This document shows, piece after piece, positions 1-11,239 of a stretch of 64,000 nucleotides of DNA. The translations under genes were made by a program, and so were the position numbers. This DNA is from Dillenia suffruticosa (lineage: Eukaryota; Streptophyta; Magnoliopsida; Dilleniales; Dilleniaceae): the NCBI GenBank assembly GCA_033439265.1, contig JAVTVX010000011.1, forward strand, positions 14,033,090 to 14,097,089, read 5' to 3'. Each line of letters opens with the position of its first letter. Position 1 is the first letter of the stretch. Below the pieces are notes generated by a model. That model was not told the origin of the DNA and did not search any database. It saw only the letters and a list, made by a program, of their open reading frames with translations.

Positions 1-50
1 TTGCCTAATCCTAACCATAACTAGAGAGAAAGAGAGAGAGAGAGAGATAC

Positions 51-468
51 CGGGGAGGCCTTTAAGGGCATTGAAACATAGGCATGTGTCTTCTACCAAA
101 ACTGGACCTTTTATCTTCCATTTTCCCCAAAGAAACGCACAATCAGATATTGTTTAAACTAAATCACAGAGAGAGCGAGAGAGAGAGAAGAACCTCCTTG
201 GCAGCTAAACGAGCCTTTTCCTTAGAAATATCTTCAGGTTCGCCTTGCAATTCTGGCACTGAAAAGATCAATCAGCACATAAGAAGTGTGAACAGAACCA
301 AGGATAGAGAGAGAGAAAGAGCGTGAGAGAGAGAGAGAGATTACAATCGAGTTTAAGAGAGAGAAAGGGAATGGATTGGCCTAAGATGGAACGAACTTCT
401 TCGAGCTTCTTAGGGTTTCCGGTAACGAAGGTCACTGGTCGTGACAACACCAGTCCCCTGTTCGCCAT
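51..468 (-). CDS. Inosine triphosphate pyrophosphatase (HAM1/ITPA family), first three exons, partial
   Basis: House-cleaning enzyme that hydrolyses ITP, dITP and XTP to monophosphates so that deaminated purines stay out of DNA and RNA; family members are cytosolic/nuclear homodimers. Exon 1 is 468-345 (41 codons plus 1 base), exon 2 is 258-194 and exon 3 is 114-51; the rest lies beyond the left edge. Exon 1 carries the family's N-terminal nucleotide-binding signature [14 protein letters not shown], followed by [10 protein letters not shown]. Exon 2 reads [22 protein letters not shown] and exon 3 gives [20 protein letters not shown], which holds the conserved VEDT acidic metal/substrate site. 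All junctions are GT-AG and the phases join cleanly. The introns are very short (86 and 79 bp) and rich in GA repeats. The start is the first ATG before the nucleotide-binding motif. The exon 3 acceptor (AG just right of 114) is the least certain boundary. Family assignment is by recognised motifs and is secure. Confidence 0.9.
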
Positions 469-520
469 TTACCCCCAAAGACCACTCAGACCTTCCAAAC
501 CCTATTACCAGCTTGCTTGA

Positions 521-3500
521 ACGGCTATGTTAAAACCTAATTTCTCTGCTCTTCGTTTTCTCACTTTTCTTCTCCCTACTGGCCTCTATTTTATTTGCGT
601 GAATTTACATGTTAACTATTTTATGGACGGTTGAATATTAATACACTTATGAGAATAATTCATCCAACCGTTCTTCAAGTGTATTTTTTTTTTCTTAAAT
701 CTTATATTTGAATTTTCATAAATTTATATATATTTACGATTTTTTATTATCACTATATAATAAAAAAATAATAATAATAATCCACCCACAATACCTATCA
801 CGCCTTCCACTTTTCTTTCTTGCCGGCCATACTTAAATTTGCAAACACATCTCATTTCATAAATCCCTTTATTCATTACATAAAAATCACGAAAATCATA
901 AAAATACACATATTTATAAAAATTTAAATATTAAATATCAAAAAAATATTTAAACAAAAATTTTTTATCACCCGACACTATCTCTAAAGACTTTCATAAA
1001 TTCATTGATATCAATGTATATTAATTTCTGTAAATGCAATCAAATTAATAACTATTTTTGTATTTAATTCATACATAATTATATCCATAATTGCGTACAA
1101 TAGCTGCCCAAATCTTACTCCTTTGTAATTCAACCGCCATACTTGAATAGACGCTAAGGTGAGCTATAAAGTCGATAAGCTACCTCTCAAGCTCATCTCG
1201 AATAACCCCTCCTTTACCAGCTACTCCCAATTTCTCTTAGATAAGTCATTTATATTCGGGGGTGGATCTACGTAGAACTCGGGGTGAGCAATTATACTCT
1301 CTTAATTTTTTAAAATTTAATTAGTATTCATATCTCATATATATTTTATACCCACTTAATTATAATTTTACATTTTATTTATTTTTATTATTTAAATAAA
1401 TATCTTATAAATTTTTTGTACCGTTGATTCTTGGGTCCGCCATTGTTTATATTTACTTTAACCATACTAGTTGGCTAGGCACTTCCATCTAATTAGCCTT
1501 TCATGATGCTTCGTTTTTCTATTCTTTACAAAGGCTTGGAATGATTCCCTTGCCGTAACACGACTATTTCCCAATTATCAGCATGAATCGGAAAGGTATG
1601 GCATGGCGGGACGTGGCAATTTTTACTAAGACCACAGCCGGCAACATGTGGAATTGTGAATGTTATTGTGAGATATAATAGGGTTAATTGAGAATAAAAA
1701 TAAGTTCATTTTTAATAAAGATAAAAATAAAAAAAAAATGAAATTTATAAAAATCAAAATAAAGCTCAATAGCTCGATTCTCCATTGTTTCCGGCACCAG
1801 AACTTTCTTGTATGGCCAAAGTTTGTAGATGTCCTCTCCGTCGATCCCCCTCTCTCTTCCAGCAATCAGCACCCACCTTTGGTGCTAAAATTGATTATGG
1901 CATCTCTCATTTTTTTTTTTCACTTGTCATTTTTCATATATAAGTCTCTTAGGTAAAATAAAAAATAAAAAAAAAAACCATTTTCAGTAAATATAAGGCT
2001 TTGTTTTTCATTTTTCATTTTCAGGATTTTCTAAAAACATAGGAATGTATAAAATTTGGTGGCTTGCTTCAACGCTTACAATTAAACAAAGAAAGAAAAA
2101 GGAAATATAAAGGCTTGATTTCATTTCTGACTCTAAAAAACAAAAATAGAAGTCAAATCAGTGATTTAGAGGTTTTAATTGTATTGAAACTATTTTTTAT
2201 GATTCTAATTCGAATCTATAAGATTTGGTTTTGCTTTAATTTGGATTCAGTATTGAAATTGCGAGCGTGTCTACCTTTAATTGCCTAGTAAACAAATTAC
2301 TAATATTTACAGAAAATTTGTAAATCACATACTTAATATTAATTTCTCTTTGAACTATATGGTTTTCTAATTTTGGAGGAACTTAACTTAAAAACGATTA
2401 TAGGTAAAAGTTTTGGGTAAATCAAAGAAAGTAAAAAAAAATTGATGAGCATTCTTAAGCAAGTCTTTGACATGTGAGTCACATTCATCCATTCCTCCCT
2501 TACATTTCACTTCTCTATGTTCTTCGATCAGTTCTAATATTTTTTTTTCTTTTTATTAATTTTAGGCCTTTCTTTTTGGAATTTAGTGATAGTCATTTGA
2601 TCATAACCTTTTTCTTTTCCAACATAATATCATTCAAAATGTCCTTTTTTTAATACTATGTATTTTTCGGATATTACTCTATTTGAGATATTTTTTTAGA
2701 TAAACGACTAATATTTAATAATAATTTTGATTTCAACTAAAATGGGTTTAAGTTGGATTAAATTTTTAAAAGATAAATATTTTCTCGTATCTATTTTCTC
2801 TATATATAATATTTGAATATGAAAATTTGATTAAAAAGTATCGGTAAAAAAAAACGCGGAGGTGTTTATCTTTTCTCTTTTGTTTCTAGTTGCTTTTTTT
2901 TCTTATATATAAAATATTTTATCTTAAATTACCGTTATTTTTATTATTATCATTTTTCTTTCAAAATAGTATACTCAATTCAATTTTCATAATATGTGTC
3001 GATAATAATTATATATTACTAATATATAGTATGATATTATGACCAATTTTAAAATTAAAAAAAAAAATAGTATGCAATTATCATTTTTTTTTGTACCATC
3101 AAATCAATTGATTTTCCACGGGATGATTGCCTCGGTCTCTTCGATCAAGCTTTGATTTTTTGCCTAATATTGATTTTTTTTCTCTTTTATAATTAACATG
3201 ATATATTGTGTATAGTATTTTTACAACTCAGGGTCTGGAATGAATTGTATTAGGATTTTATTAATTTTTTCTTATTTTAGAAGATTTGTTTATGGTTTGC
3301 TTTACTTGTTTGCTACTTTAACCTAGATCTATATAAATTCTTATCATCTCGTTGTAGTTTAGTTTAAGACTTTAGTTACTTTTATTCGATAGAAAATTTG
3401 TTTTTGTTAAGATTAAATGTAAGAGTCAATATTTTATCATTTATAAAGTTTTGTTTTAATATTTATACCAACAAAACCGACACAAATCCACGCTATCACT

Positions 3501-3957
3501 TTCCGATATATATATATACAGATTAAAAACTAAAAAATTAAGTAGTTATTATCTTAATAAATTATTGTATTGAATAAATTTAATGAAAAGCCCACAAAAC
3601 TCTAACTATGTTGAGGAACTCTATGGAAGTAGAAAGCAAATATTTGCGTCTTAGTATTACAACCTGGCAACGCCAAGACCAAGGCATATCCCAAGACATT
3701 ATATACAGCCACATTTACTCTTTAGTAGTTAGTATACAAAAGTTCAAGCCAATCAAGCTCATCTGACTTGCATGCACTCTCGTGACTCGTGAGTTGTGAT
3801 GCACCCTTTAATTCTTCTTTTTATTGCACCTAACTCTGTACACAATGTGCATGCAAATTCATAGAATTCCACCTTTTCTCGATATGTGAACCACAAATTC
3901 ATACCCCCATTTATATCTCCTTTAATTCTCACAACTGTCTTCACCTTGTCTTTCCAC
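521..3957. other. AT-rich intergenic stretch
   Basis: No convincing gene between the ITPase gene and the glycine-rich protein gene. It consists of AT-rich DNA with A and T runs and short accidental open frames. The last 200 bp act as the upstream region of the glycine-rich gene and hold two CATGCA-type motifs (about 3771 and 3849) resembling RY elements. Confidence 0.6.
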
Positions 3958-3964
3958 TATAAAA
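3958..3964 (+). promoter_or_regulatory. TATA box of the glycine-rich protein gene
   Basis: TATAAAA lies 95 bp upstream of the chosen ATG at 4053 and is followed by a C-rich stretch. With the usual plant spacing, transcription would start near 3990 and leave a leader of about 60 nt. Confidence 0.7.
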
Positions 3965-4052
3965 TCCCCCTCCCGAAACCCCAACTCTCTCGCACCAACC
4001 TAGTAGAAATTTTGTGAGGAAGAGAAGGAAGAAGCGAGGGACAAAGAGAGAG

Positions 4053-4478
4053 ATGGCAAAGTGGTGTTATGTAATGCTAGTGCTCATCATTACACTTGTG
4101 CATGCAAGTGCAAGGGACGTGCCTAGCAAGACTGTTCTCAAATATGAGAAAAACACAATTGCACTTGCACCCAAACCCAAAGCAGCTGGTGTCAAGGATG
4201 AGAAGAACTTCATTAATTACGGTGGTGTAGGTGGCTTTGTAGGGGTTGGTGGTGTCGCCGGCGTGATTCCAATTGGTGGTGCTACTGGGGTCGGTGGCCT
4301 TGGTGGTGCTAGTGGTCTCGGTGGTCTTGGTGGCTTGGGTGGAGGAGCTGGAGGCTTTGGTGGAGCTGGTGGTGCCGGTGGCATTGGTGGAGCTGGCGGG
4401 CTAGGTGGCGGTGTTGGTGGTGCTGGTGGTGCCGGTGGTGCCGCTGGTGCTGGTGGTGGAATCCTACCATGTCCTTGA
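4053..4478 (+). CDS. Secreted glycine-rich protein, putative cell-wall protein
   Basis: About 141 residues. The start is the ATG at 4053, which opens a signal peptide (MAKWCYVMLVLIITLVHASA, then RDVPS); an in-frame ATG at 4014 would add 13 basic residues in front and looks like leader sequence. After the signal comes a short lysine-rich segment, then the hallmark KNFINYGGVGGFVGVGG, then a long Gly-rich tract of GGL, GGA and GGV repeats, ending GGGILPCP. This layout (signal, charged spacer, YGGVGGF..GVGG, Gly repeats, short LP(C/H)P tail) matches the small plant 'putative cell wall protein' group. The inferred role is structural, in the wall matrix. It is a single exon with a clear TATA box upstream. 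Low-complexity composition means homology beyond the N-terminal part is weak evidence. Confidence 0.82.
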   Translation: MAKWCYVMLVLIITLVHASARDVPSKTVLKYEKNTIALAPKPKAAGVKDEKNFINYGGVGGFVGVGGVAGVIPIGGATGVGGLGGASGLGGLGGLGGGAGGFGGAGGAGGIGGAGGLGGGVGGAGGAGGAAGAGGGILPCP

Positions 4479-4967
4479 AATTTTCAAGGTGGATGTTCGT
4501 TGTGACACCATATGGTATTAGAGCAACATGTCTTGGTTTGTTAGTATTTGATGTTATTGACCATGAAGTTTGGTTGGTTGGGTTCGTAAGCTTTTTAGTC
4601 ATGAGCCTTTTACATTCAAATGAGCTATCGTGTGTGTGTGGTGTCTAGAAAGTTATGATCAATTGTAAGCATTTTAAGTTTATGTCTACCATTTGCTTTC
4701 AAGGGGTGCTTTCTTTCTCTTTTTGTTACCGTGAGTAATTTACATACACTGATCAATAGGCCCTGGGCTAGAGTATTTTCATAACATGACGATACATTAT
4801 ATAAATCAATTCCAAATACAGACATTCCTGTGGTTTTGAAGTCATTTAAAACCAGAAAGGGGTAATATTGTATAAATTTTTTATAATTTCCATAAATATT
4901 GATACATTACCTATATAAATAGTGGTTTTTAGATTACTATTCAATGATTACTAATTATTTGTAAATC
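4479..4967. other. 3' flank of glycine-rich gene
   Basis: Holds the likely 3' untranslated region of the glycine-rich gene. No further gene is seen before the solo LTR. Confidence 0.5.
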
Positions 4968-4972
4968 GTAAG

Positions 4973-5759
4973 TGATGGTATATGGTTTAAAAATCCATGA
5001 CCATGAAACTTAGAGATTACCAGGTTCATTGGGTCATAATCACAAGATTCACGGACTATCAAGGAACCTCTTGATAAGCACCCAAAACGACCAAACACAC
5101 TCTCGTTTGGACATCCTCTCAGTCAAGCACTCTTGGCCATGTCTCTCGACCCACTACTCGGTTAAACCCTTTCGGTGTCTCCTCTCTCGACTACTATTGA
5201 GTGGTCTTCCACCGAGTGATGTCTTTGTATAGTAAAACAAGATCATGGTCATCTAAGATTTAAACTCCATCTAAACCCAGGAGTAATCTCTTATGAGAAA
5301 ACAGGAAATATCCCTAATCTCTCCCGATAGGGAAGGGAATTTCCGTGACAATTTAAATTTTTTTTAATCTATAAAATCTTAAATTTGTCAAAGATTTTTT
5401 TTATTACAATCTCTTTAATATCAGAAAATCTCTAACAATTTCTCGATAAGATAATTAGGGTTTTACACTCTCAAGTAAGAGATATATCATACATGCACAG
5501 GATATATCCACTTTGCACGTGTGTCTTACCACGAACGTTCTACAACTCTACATATAAATATTATACAGGACTATTCTAAGATTTTACTTAATCTGTTCTC
5601 TTTATCTCTCATTTCTCTTTTTGAGTTGAATATTGTAGTTTCCTCTGCCGGACCATCTCCGATGGACATTTGCAAGTCTTTCTACTCACAAAAAACTAAA
5701 AAACACATCAGCACCGATTCTCCACTCGAGTATCTATAGAGCAAATTCTATCTCCAACA
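4973..5759. mobile_element. Solo LTR with 5-bp target-site duplication
   Basis: A 787-bp segment that begins TGATGG and ends CCAACA, so it has the TG...CA ends and short imperfect terminal inverted repeat of an LTR. It is flanked on both sides by the same 5 bp, GTAAG (4968-4972 and 5760-5764). Inside is a plus-strand TATA-like sequence near 5552 (ATATAAATATT) and a downstream CT-rich part with GCCGGAC and CTCCGA words often seen in plant Ty3/gypsy LTRs, suggesting plus orientation. No polyprotein lies on either side, so this is the product of LTR-LTR recombination. Superfamily is an inference. Confidence 0.75.
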
Positions 5760-5764
5760 GTAAG

Positions 5765-8520
5765 AAACAATTATTAATATGTAAAACCTATTATCAGTAT
5801 TGTTGAAAATCTTTTATTTATATATGTTAAGTGTTTTGGGCAGTAAATCAAACTACTATCGACTTGTAGGTGGTATAGCTCTACCGGTTAAAGAAACCTT
5901 TGGTGTAGTAGACTTATGATTGGTTTTTTTTTTTTTTTTTTCTGTAAATGACACTTTTTTTTTATTACATAAAAATTTAAATCTTAAATCATGATTTTAG
6001 GAAAAAAAGATTATAACTATTAAACTATCTCTTTGAAAATTAAACGTCATTGTCTCTTTAATTTGAACAATCGTTTAAGGTAAAGACTCCCGACATTCAG
6101 TTGCTACTGAAAGCATGTCTTTGTGATAGCTCCTGCGAGTCTTAACATTTTGGAGAAATAAAAAGAAGCTTAATTCTACAACTGGGGAGACACAATGACC
6201 AAATGTCAATGAGAGCGGGTCGTCACATGGTGAGTTAAGACCTCCTTATCATGTAGAGGTTCCCGATGCTTAAGTCTCTCTTCCATCCTCATCGTTTCTC
6301 ATTTATTATGGTGGGCTCAAAATTCTGAATCTAATTCAATGATGTTCATCCTAAATGTTGTGCGATTATTAACTTGGGCTATGGTGGCGTTGAGAGAGTA
6401 GTCTGGTAGAACGACATGCGTTCATGTAGATAGGAATGATATTTTTGTTTTTTAATAAAATCAGGAATTTAACTTTTACCGGGTATAAAAAAAAATATTA
6501 TTGGGAGAGAATCCCCTCAATTGAGACTTAATAGACTTCTCGGTCCGGATTAGTTAGAGCGAAACTCCAGATACCAGATAGTCAAGATACAAAAAAAAAG
6601 AGTATTCAGGTAGAATATTTGATAGGGTTTAAACGAATATAATATTTATGATTGATTTTGTATTATTTTTGAATAAATATTATATTAATATTTATATTTT
6701 ATGACATTTGATTTAGGAGGAGATTTATTATGGAAAGGGAAAAAAACAAACGAAATTGGAGTAATTTTGCAAAGTATGGAAATTAGACAGTAATGTTTTT
6801 TTATTAGCATGTGAGCACATGGATTTCAAGAGACAAACAAGAAGTTTTGAAGATTTACTACAGTAAAATTTCCTTTCCCAATGGTACATTCAAGAGAAAA
6901 TTGGAGTGGAATTGGAATATGAAAAATTTTTAAAAATTTTATTTTATTCTTAATATTTAGGAAAATGATTTTTTAAAGATATAAATCTCTTAGACTATTA
7001 TCTGTTAAGAAGTTTATTTTTTATTTTCTTTTTATTTTATTCAATAGTCTTTTAGGTTTACACTTCTATATACATAGGAGTATTATAATATTGTTTAGAG
7101 CAACTCTAGGAGGCAACCCCAAGGGGGGATCAGCCACCACGTCCGGGAGGCAGCCGGCAGAAGAGGAGAACCATATTCTTGTCCAGCAGCACAAAGGCAG
7201 CACAAAAGAGGATTCTCCTTCCATAGAAAATTGATTTTCCAAATAGGCCCTGGCCGCATGCTTGTGTCCGGTACTTTTGACATTTTCTTTTCACTGTATC
7301 AATCAAAGTAATTTTTCATTTATTTTATGTGTTTTCTTTTCCATGTTTTATTTTTAATTTATTTTTTTAATTAAAAGATTATTAAAATCTTGATAAAAGA
7401 TAATTATGAAATCTAAATGATCTTATTTACTTGATATTTATAGATATTTATTTAATCTCTATATTTAATATTTATGATTGTTTTGGTATTATTAAATAGA
7501 GCCATATATTTAATAATTCTAAAATAGTGTATAACCATTTAAAAATAACAAAATTTGTATGTTTTTAATAGAGTGGTAATTGGCATAGTTTTATAATCTC
7601 GCAAGTGGTATGATTTATATCAAGAGATTAGATAATCTAATTTAAATAAATTCAGATTGAAATTTACTGATTAGAATTAGATTTCTCTAGATCTTAATAC
7701 TGTCAAAATATTAAATCCAACAAGAGTCTTTTGGATTGTCTTTCGATTAGCAAATTAATTAACGATAGTATCTTGATTGCTAAAAAAGTAAGGAGAGATT
7801 GGTAATTTCGTAATAGTTAACGGTTATAACCAATTTATTCATATAATATTGAGTAATTTTTGTATCGATGATCAATCAAATACATTAAGGTGGAAATAAC
7901 TCTTTTGATTAGATTTTACTCTCATTGACATTCTCTATTTTAATTGGTATTATTTAGTCGTTTTATTTTAATTAATTTTTATTGAATTATTTATTTATTT
8001 TGGTTAGATTTAGATAATTGCTCAAACCCCTTAAATTTTCATTTTCATTGAAAGAGATAAATCTGTCGTTTCCTATGAATTCGACCCTACTCACCCTAAA
8101 CTCGTCTTTAGTGAAATAGTTATTTTATTTTTTGTTGTTTGATAACACACCAATATTATACTAAAAAAATTTAAGTCAAATGATTTTAGAGACTTGTTTA
8201 AGGTTTTAATGTTGGCATAACAAGCTACTGTCCATAAGCTATTTGAAGTTCTTTTAAATCTAAGCAAATTTTTATATATTTATTATCGGTTTTGTGTCAC
8301 GGTGATGAAAATTCATGATTATTTCTCATTATTTGAGTATATTGTGAAGAGAGAGTTGATGGAAAATAAGATATGCTTAACAAGAATGAACCATTTGTTG
8401 GGTTTGACATGGATCACACCCTAGAAGGCCACGGGATCTTACAAAACCTAAATCTAAGGATAACACAAATTAAAACCCTACTAACCATAGAACCCTAAGG
8501 TGGATTAAAATTTGGAGAGC
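5765..8520. other. AT-rich intergenic stretch with a GC-richer patch
   Basis: No gene recognised. A truncated SINE lies at 6495-6598. A GC-richer patch at about 7100-7285 has an accidental open frame on the minus strand and could be a degraded transposon, but no termini were found. The remainder is AT-rich. Confidence 0.5.
6495..6598 (+). repeat. SINE family 1, 5'-truncated copy
   Basis: Carries the shared 3' body of the SINE family seen at 44985-45207 and 46249-46439: the segment CGGATTAGTTAGAGCGAAAC, then CTCCAGATACCAGATAGTCAAG and a terminal A run. The tRNA-like head with A and B boxes is not recognisable, so the copy is 5'-truncated or very diverged. Confidence 0.6.
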
Positions 8521-9664
8521 CTTTTTTTTATGGTAGGATAGAAGAACACCAGGACAAAGGGGCAAGCAAGACCCACCCCACAACCCAAACTACCTACCTA
8601 ACAGACCATTGAGGCCATGCCTCTTTCTAGTCACTTGGCATTTTCTCCCACTCGCGATATCTTCTGCCAAAATCTTGCTCAGCTCCTGCGACAAATGCTC
8701 TACTCTAGTGATTCCTTTGGAAGCATTCCTTCCCATATTAGCCAGAAGATCTGCACATCTGTTCATCTCCCTGTATACTGCCTCACCCTGAAGGGGATGA
8801 TCCTCATCTTCTTGATTCTCTAACAAATGGACTAAGGGAAGGCAATCCACCTCCACTTGAAGATTACTTATCTCCATGTCCTTGCAAGCGTCAGACACTC
8901 CCTTAAACCCCACAACTTAGCTGTAATGGCATCAGTTCCACCAATGTTCACAGAATAACCTTTAACCCAACTGTCATCCTCTCTCCTTAGCACTCCACTT
9001 GCACTGGCTTGCCCGGAGATAAAGTCGACAGCACCATCTGAGTTTAGCTTAACCCTTCCTTCATTCGGAGGCTTCCTTTTCACCCAAACTATAAACCTCT
9101 CGCTCCCATTTTCCCTATCCTCATAAAACTTATGACCAAGCCTTACACATACTTTGAATCTTCCTCAGCGGGGCTTGGTTGTCCTCTCTCTTATTCTCCA
9201 TGACCAGCATACATCTCCTTTCCAAAGAGTCCAACTATAACTGAGAAAAAGATCATATCTTCCAACTAAATAGAACCTTTCTTGCCTTCGACTCCTTTCT
9301 TTAACAAAGTCTCCATAGTCTCATCCTAGAACTCCCCTCTTCCATTGGAACTTGCTCCTAGCAATTGCCACGCCCCCTAGACTATCTACAATCTCTAAGC
9401 ACATGAATCAAGGTCTCCTCCCTCTCTCTACACTACTGGTAGGTATCATCATTTGTCAAACCCCTCCTCATTCTCTCTACATTCGTCAGGCATCTTCCTT
9501 AGCTACCCAGCCGTCCGCAAAAAAAACCTCACTCTCTCCGGGCTTTTAGTCTTCCAAACCCAGCTCCAATCTTCCTCTCTTTTGTCACTATCCATTTGAT
9601 TGGAAATCATCAGCTCGTAGACATTAGCAATAAAAAATTCTCCATTGTTTGTCCCTTTCCAAAC
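8521..9664 (-). pseudogene. LINE retrotransposon, 3' part (zf-RVT and RNase H domains), broken
   Basis: Minus-strand remains of an L1-type plant LINE. From right to left come a reverse-transcriptase zinc-binding segment (nGeF..aNvYEL, then WSWVWKTKSPERVRFFL, about 9660-9510), and an RNase H (RVT_3) domain starting VKRKPPNEGRVKLNSDGA (about 9090), with the EVDCLPLVHLL and REMNRCADLLANMG motifs at 8860-8680. Several frameshifts and stops separate these blocks, and the usual AEL...AL motif reads AKLWGLRECL, so an acidic residue appears lost. After the stop near 8590 there is about 60 bp of 3' UTR and then an A tail (T run on plus at about 8522-8530). The right end is cut precisely by the copia element at 9665, and the LINE continues at 16932. 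Confidence 0.82.
9660..9664. repeat. Left target-site duplication of the copia element
   Basis: CAAAC at 9660-9664 is repeated at 16932-16936, directly outside the two LTRs. Five bp is the size expected for copia integrases. Confidence 0.93.
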
Positions 9665-10094
9665 TGTTGGATTTATATGCACATACACATGCGGAAGCGT
9701 GCAAAATATTTCGGAATCATAAAAGAATAGGATTTTCGGGCATACCTCAAAAGTAGATCGCAAAATCTGGGAACGACGAACCTCGATCAATCGACCTCGC
9801 AGTCGGGATGATAACCACAAAAGATGAGCTATCACCGCAGCACCACGACCCCTCAATCGAATCCGGTGACAAATTCTCTTCGCAGAATTTTTCCCTCTTT
9901 CTCTCAATTGTCTCCTCACAATCTTTTGCAATGGTTGTCTGTCCTAGGGTTTTGCCCCTAGTTTCCATATGTCTCCTTCACCACAAATGGTAGGGAATTC
10001 AAATCCCATAAGTTACCATTTGTGCATATGGAAAGTGGGATATTTCCTTTTTCCAAATAAGGAAAGATGCCCCACGTGGGCATTCATTCCTTCA
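9665..10094 (-). repeat. 3' LTR of the copia element
   Basis: 430 bp, the left copy on the plus strand and therefore the 3' LTR. Matches 16502-16931 base for base on inspection. It contains a palindromic G-box-like CCACGTGG at 10072-10079, in the U3 side of the LTR. Confidence 0.95.
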
Positions 10095-10104
10095 TCTCCC
10101 ACTT
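10095..10104 (-). other. Polypurine tract of the copia element
   Basis: The minus strand reads AAGTGGGAGA immediately before the 3' LTR. This is the position and composition of the copia plus-strand primer. Confidence 0.85.
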
Positions 10105-11239
10105 GCACACGAGGGCATTTACATCCATCACGAGATCACAGCTCATGCGATCTCCTGTATCACCCTTCTGGATTTTCATACTAGATTGGGTGTCGTGCGA
10201 CTGGCGAGTACACCTGCAAATAAAGACTTCTCGATACACCTGTTAGGATGTTCGAGGAGTCGTCGTTAATAATAAAACATCTCGCTGTACCCCAGACTCA
10301 TCACATTTACATCCTTCGAGTCACTTTCCTCATCGAAAGTCATCCCCAATATATCCTCGAATGTGTATTCACTATTACGTTTTTATCCCAACGTGGATAT
10401 ACGCAACAGACCGGTCGGTGAATACTACACAACGATGTAATGTAGATTGGTCTTCCTTTCCCAAACTCGAATCTATCGATCTCAATTCAGCTGCTTTCCT
10501 AGACCTGCCCCTTAGACCTCAATTTATCTTCCGGGCCATAGGTAAACAGACTAAAGTAGCAAACACTGAATCAAGACTTCTAGAGACAGTCGAAAGTAAA
10601 ATAAGGGTACTAGAGATCCCATCCAATGGATCTCGGGTCTCACACAGTGGGAACGGGGATCATAAATAGATCATCGTCTCATATAATTGCTCCCACTATA
10701 CCTAGTCGTCATCACACACGGTATGAAACGCGTGCCACAGTGTTAATCCCTTATTTCTCAAAAGGGCATATGTCAGATTTCTTAACACTGTGCAGATACG
10801 GGACTCAGTCTACACATAAGACTCTACCCAGAGATCTCAGAGAGAGTGTCTCAGAGACAATATCACTATCGCAGGTGATTTCTGAAATCTCAAATCTGGC
10901 TACTCACAGGCAACATGGATGTGGGTATTTCCATGTCGGTCATATCCCAAATGACCTCATCCTGAACACGTATCAGGGCGACTTTTGTTCTAGTTGGGCC
11001 ACTCTCAATGCCTCTTACGACTAGAAACTGTCTCATCTCCACTCACTCAGAGTTGGAGGTGGTCGCTCGTGTGAGAGAGTCGACCTCACCTGCCTGACAT
11101 ATATTTTATCACATCAAATATACATGATATAAATAAGTGCATTATTTAAGAAAATATAAATGTGACTGAATAATGCACAAAATCATATATATAAAAATAT
11201 AATAAGCATCACATCGTCAGTTTAGTACAATGAGAAAAA
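10105..11239. other. Copia 3' untranslated region
   Basis: Lies between the pol stop codon and the polypurine tract. No minus-strand coding frame is present. The plus (antisense) strand has overlapping frames of 102 and 132 codons without recognisable motifs; I do not call them genes. Confidence 0.6.

Noticed and set aside
4309..4602. Minus-strand His-rich frame opposite the cell-wall protein
   Set aside because: Antisense of glycine codons; no start context or family.
7095..7283. GC-richer patch with a minus-strand open frame, possible MITE
   Set aside because: The left end AGAGCAACTCTAGGAGGCA resembles some MITE ends, but no matching inverted end or target duplication was found.
9503..9931. 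Frame joining LTR sequence to a LINE zinc-binding segment
   Set aside because: Chimeric reading across the LTR/LINE junction at 9664-9665, not a natural fusion protein.
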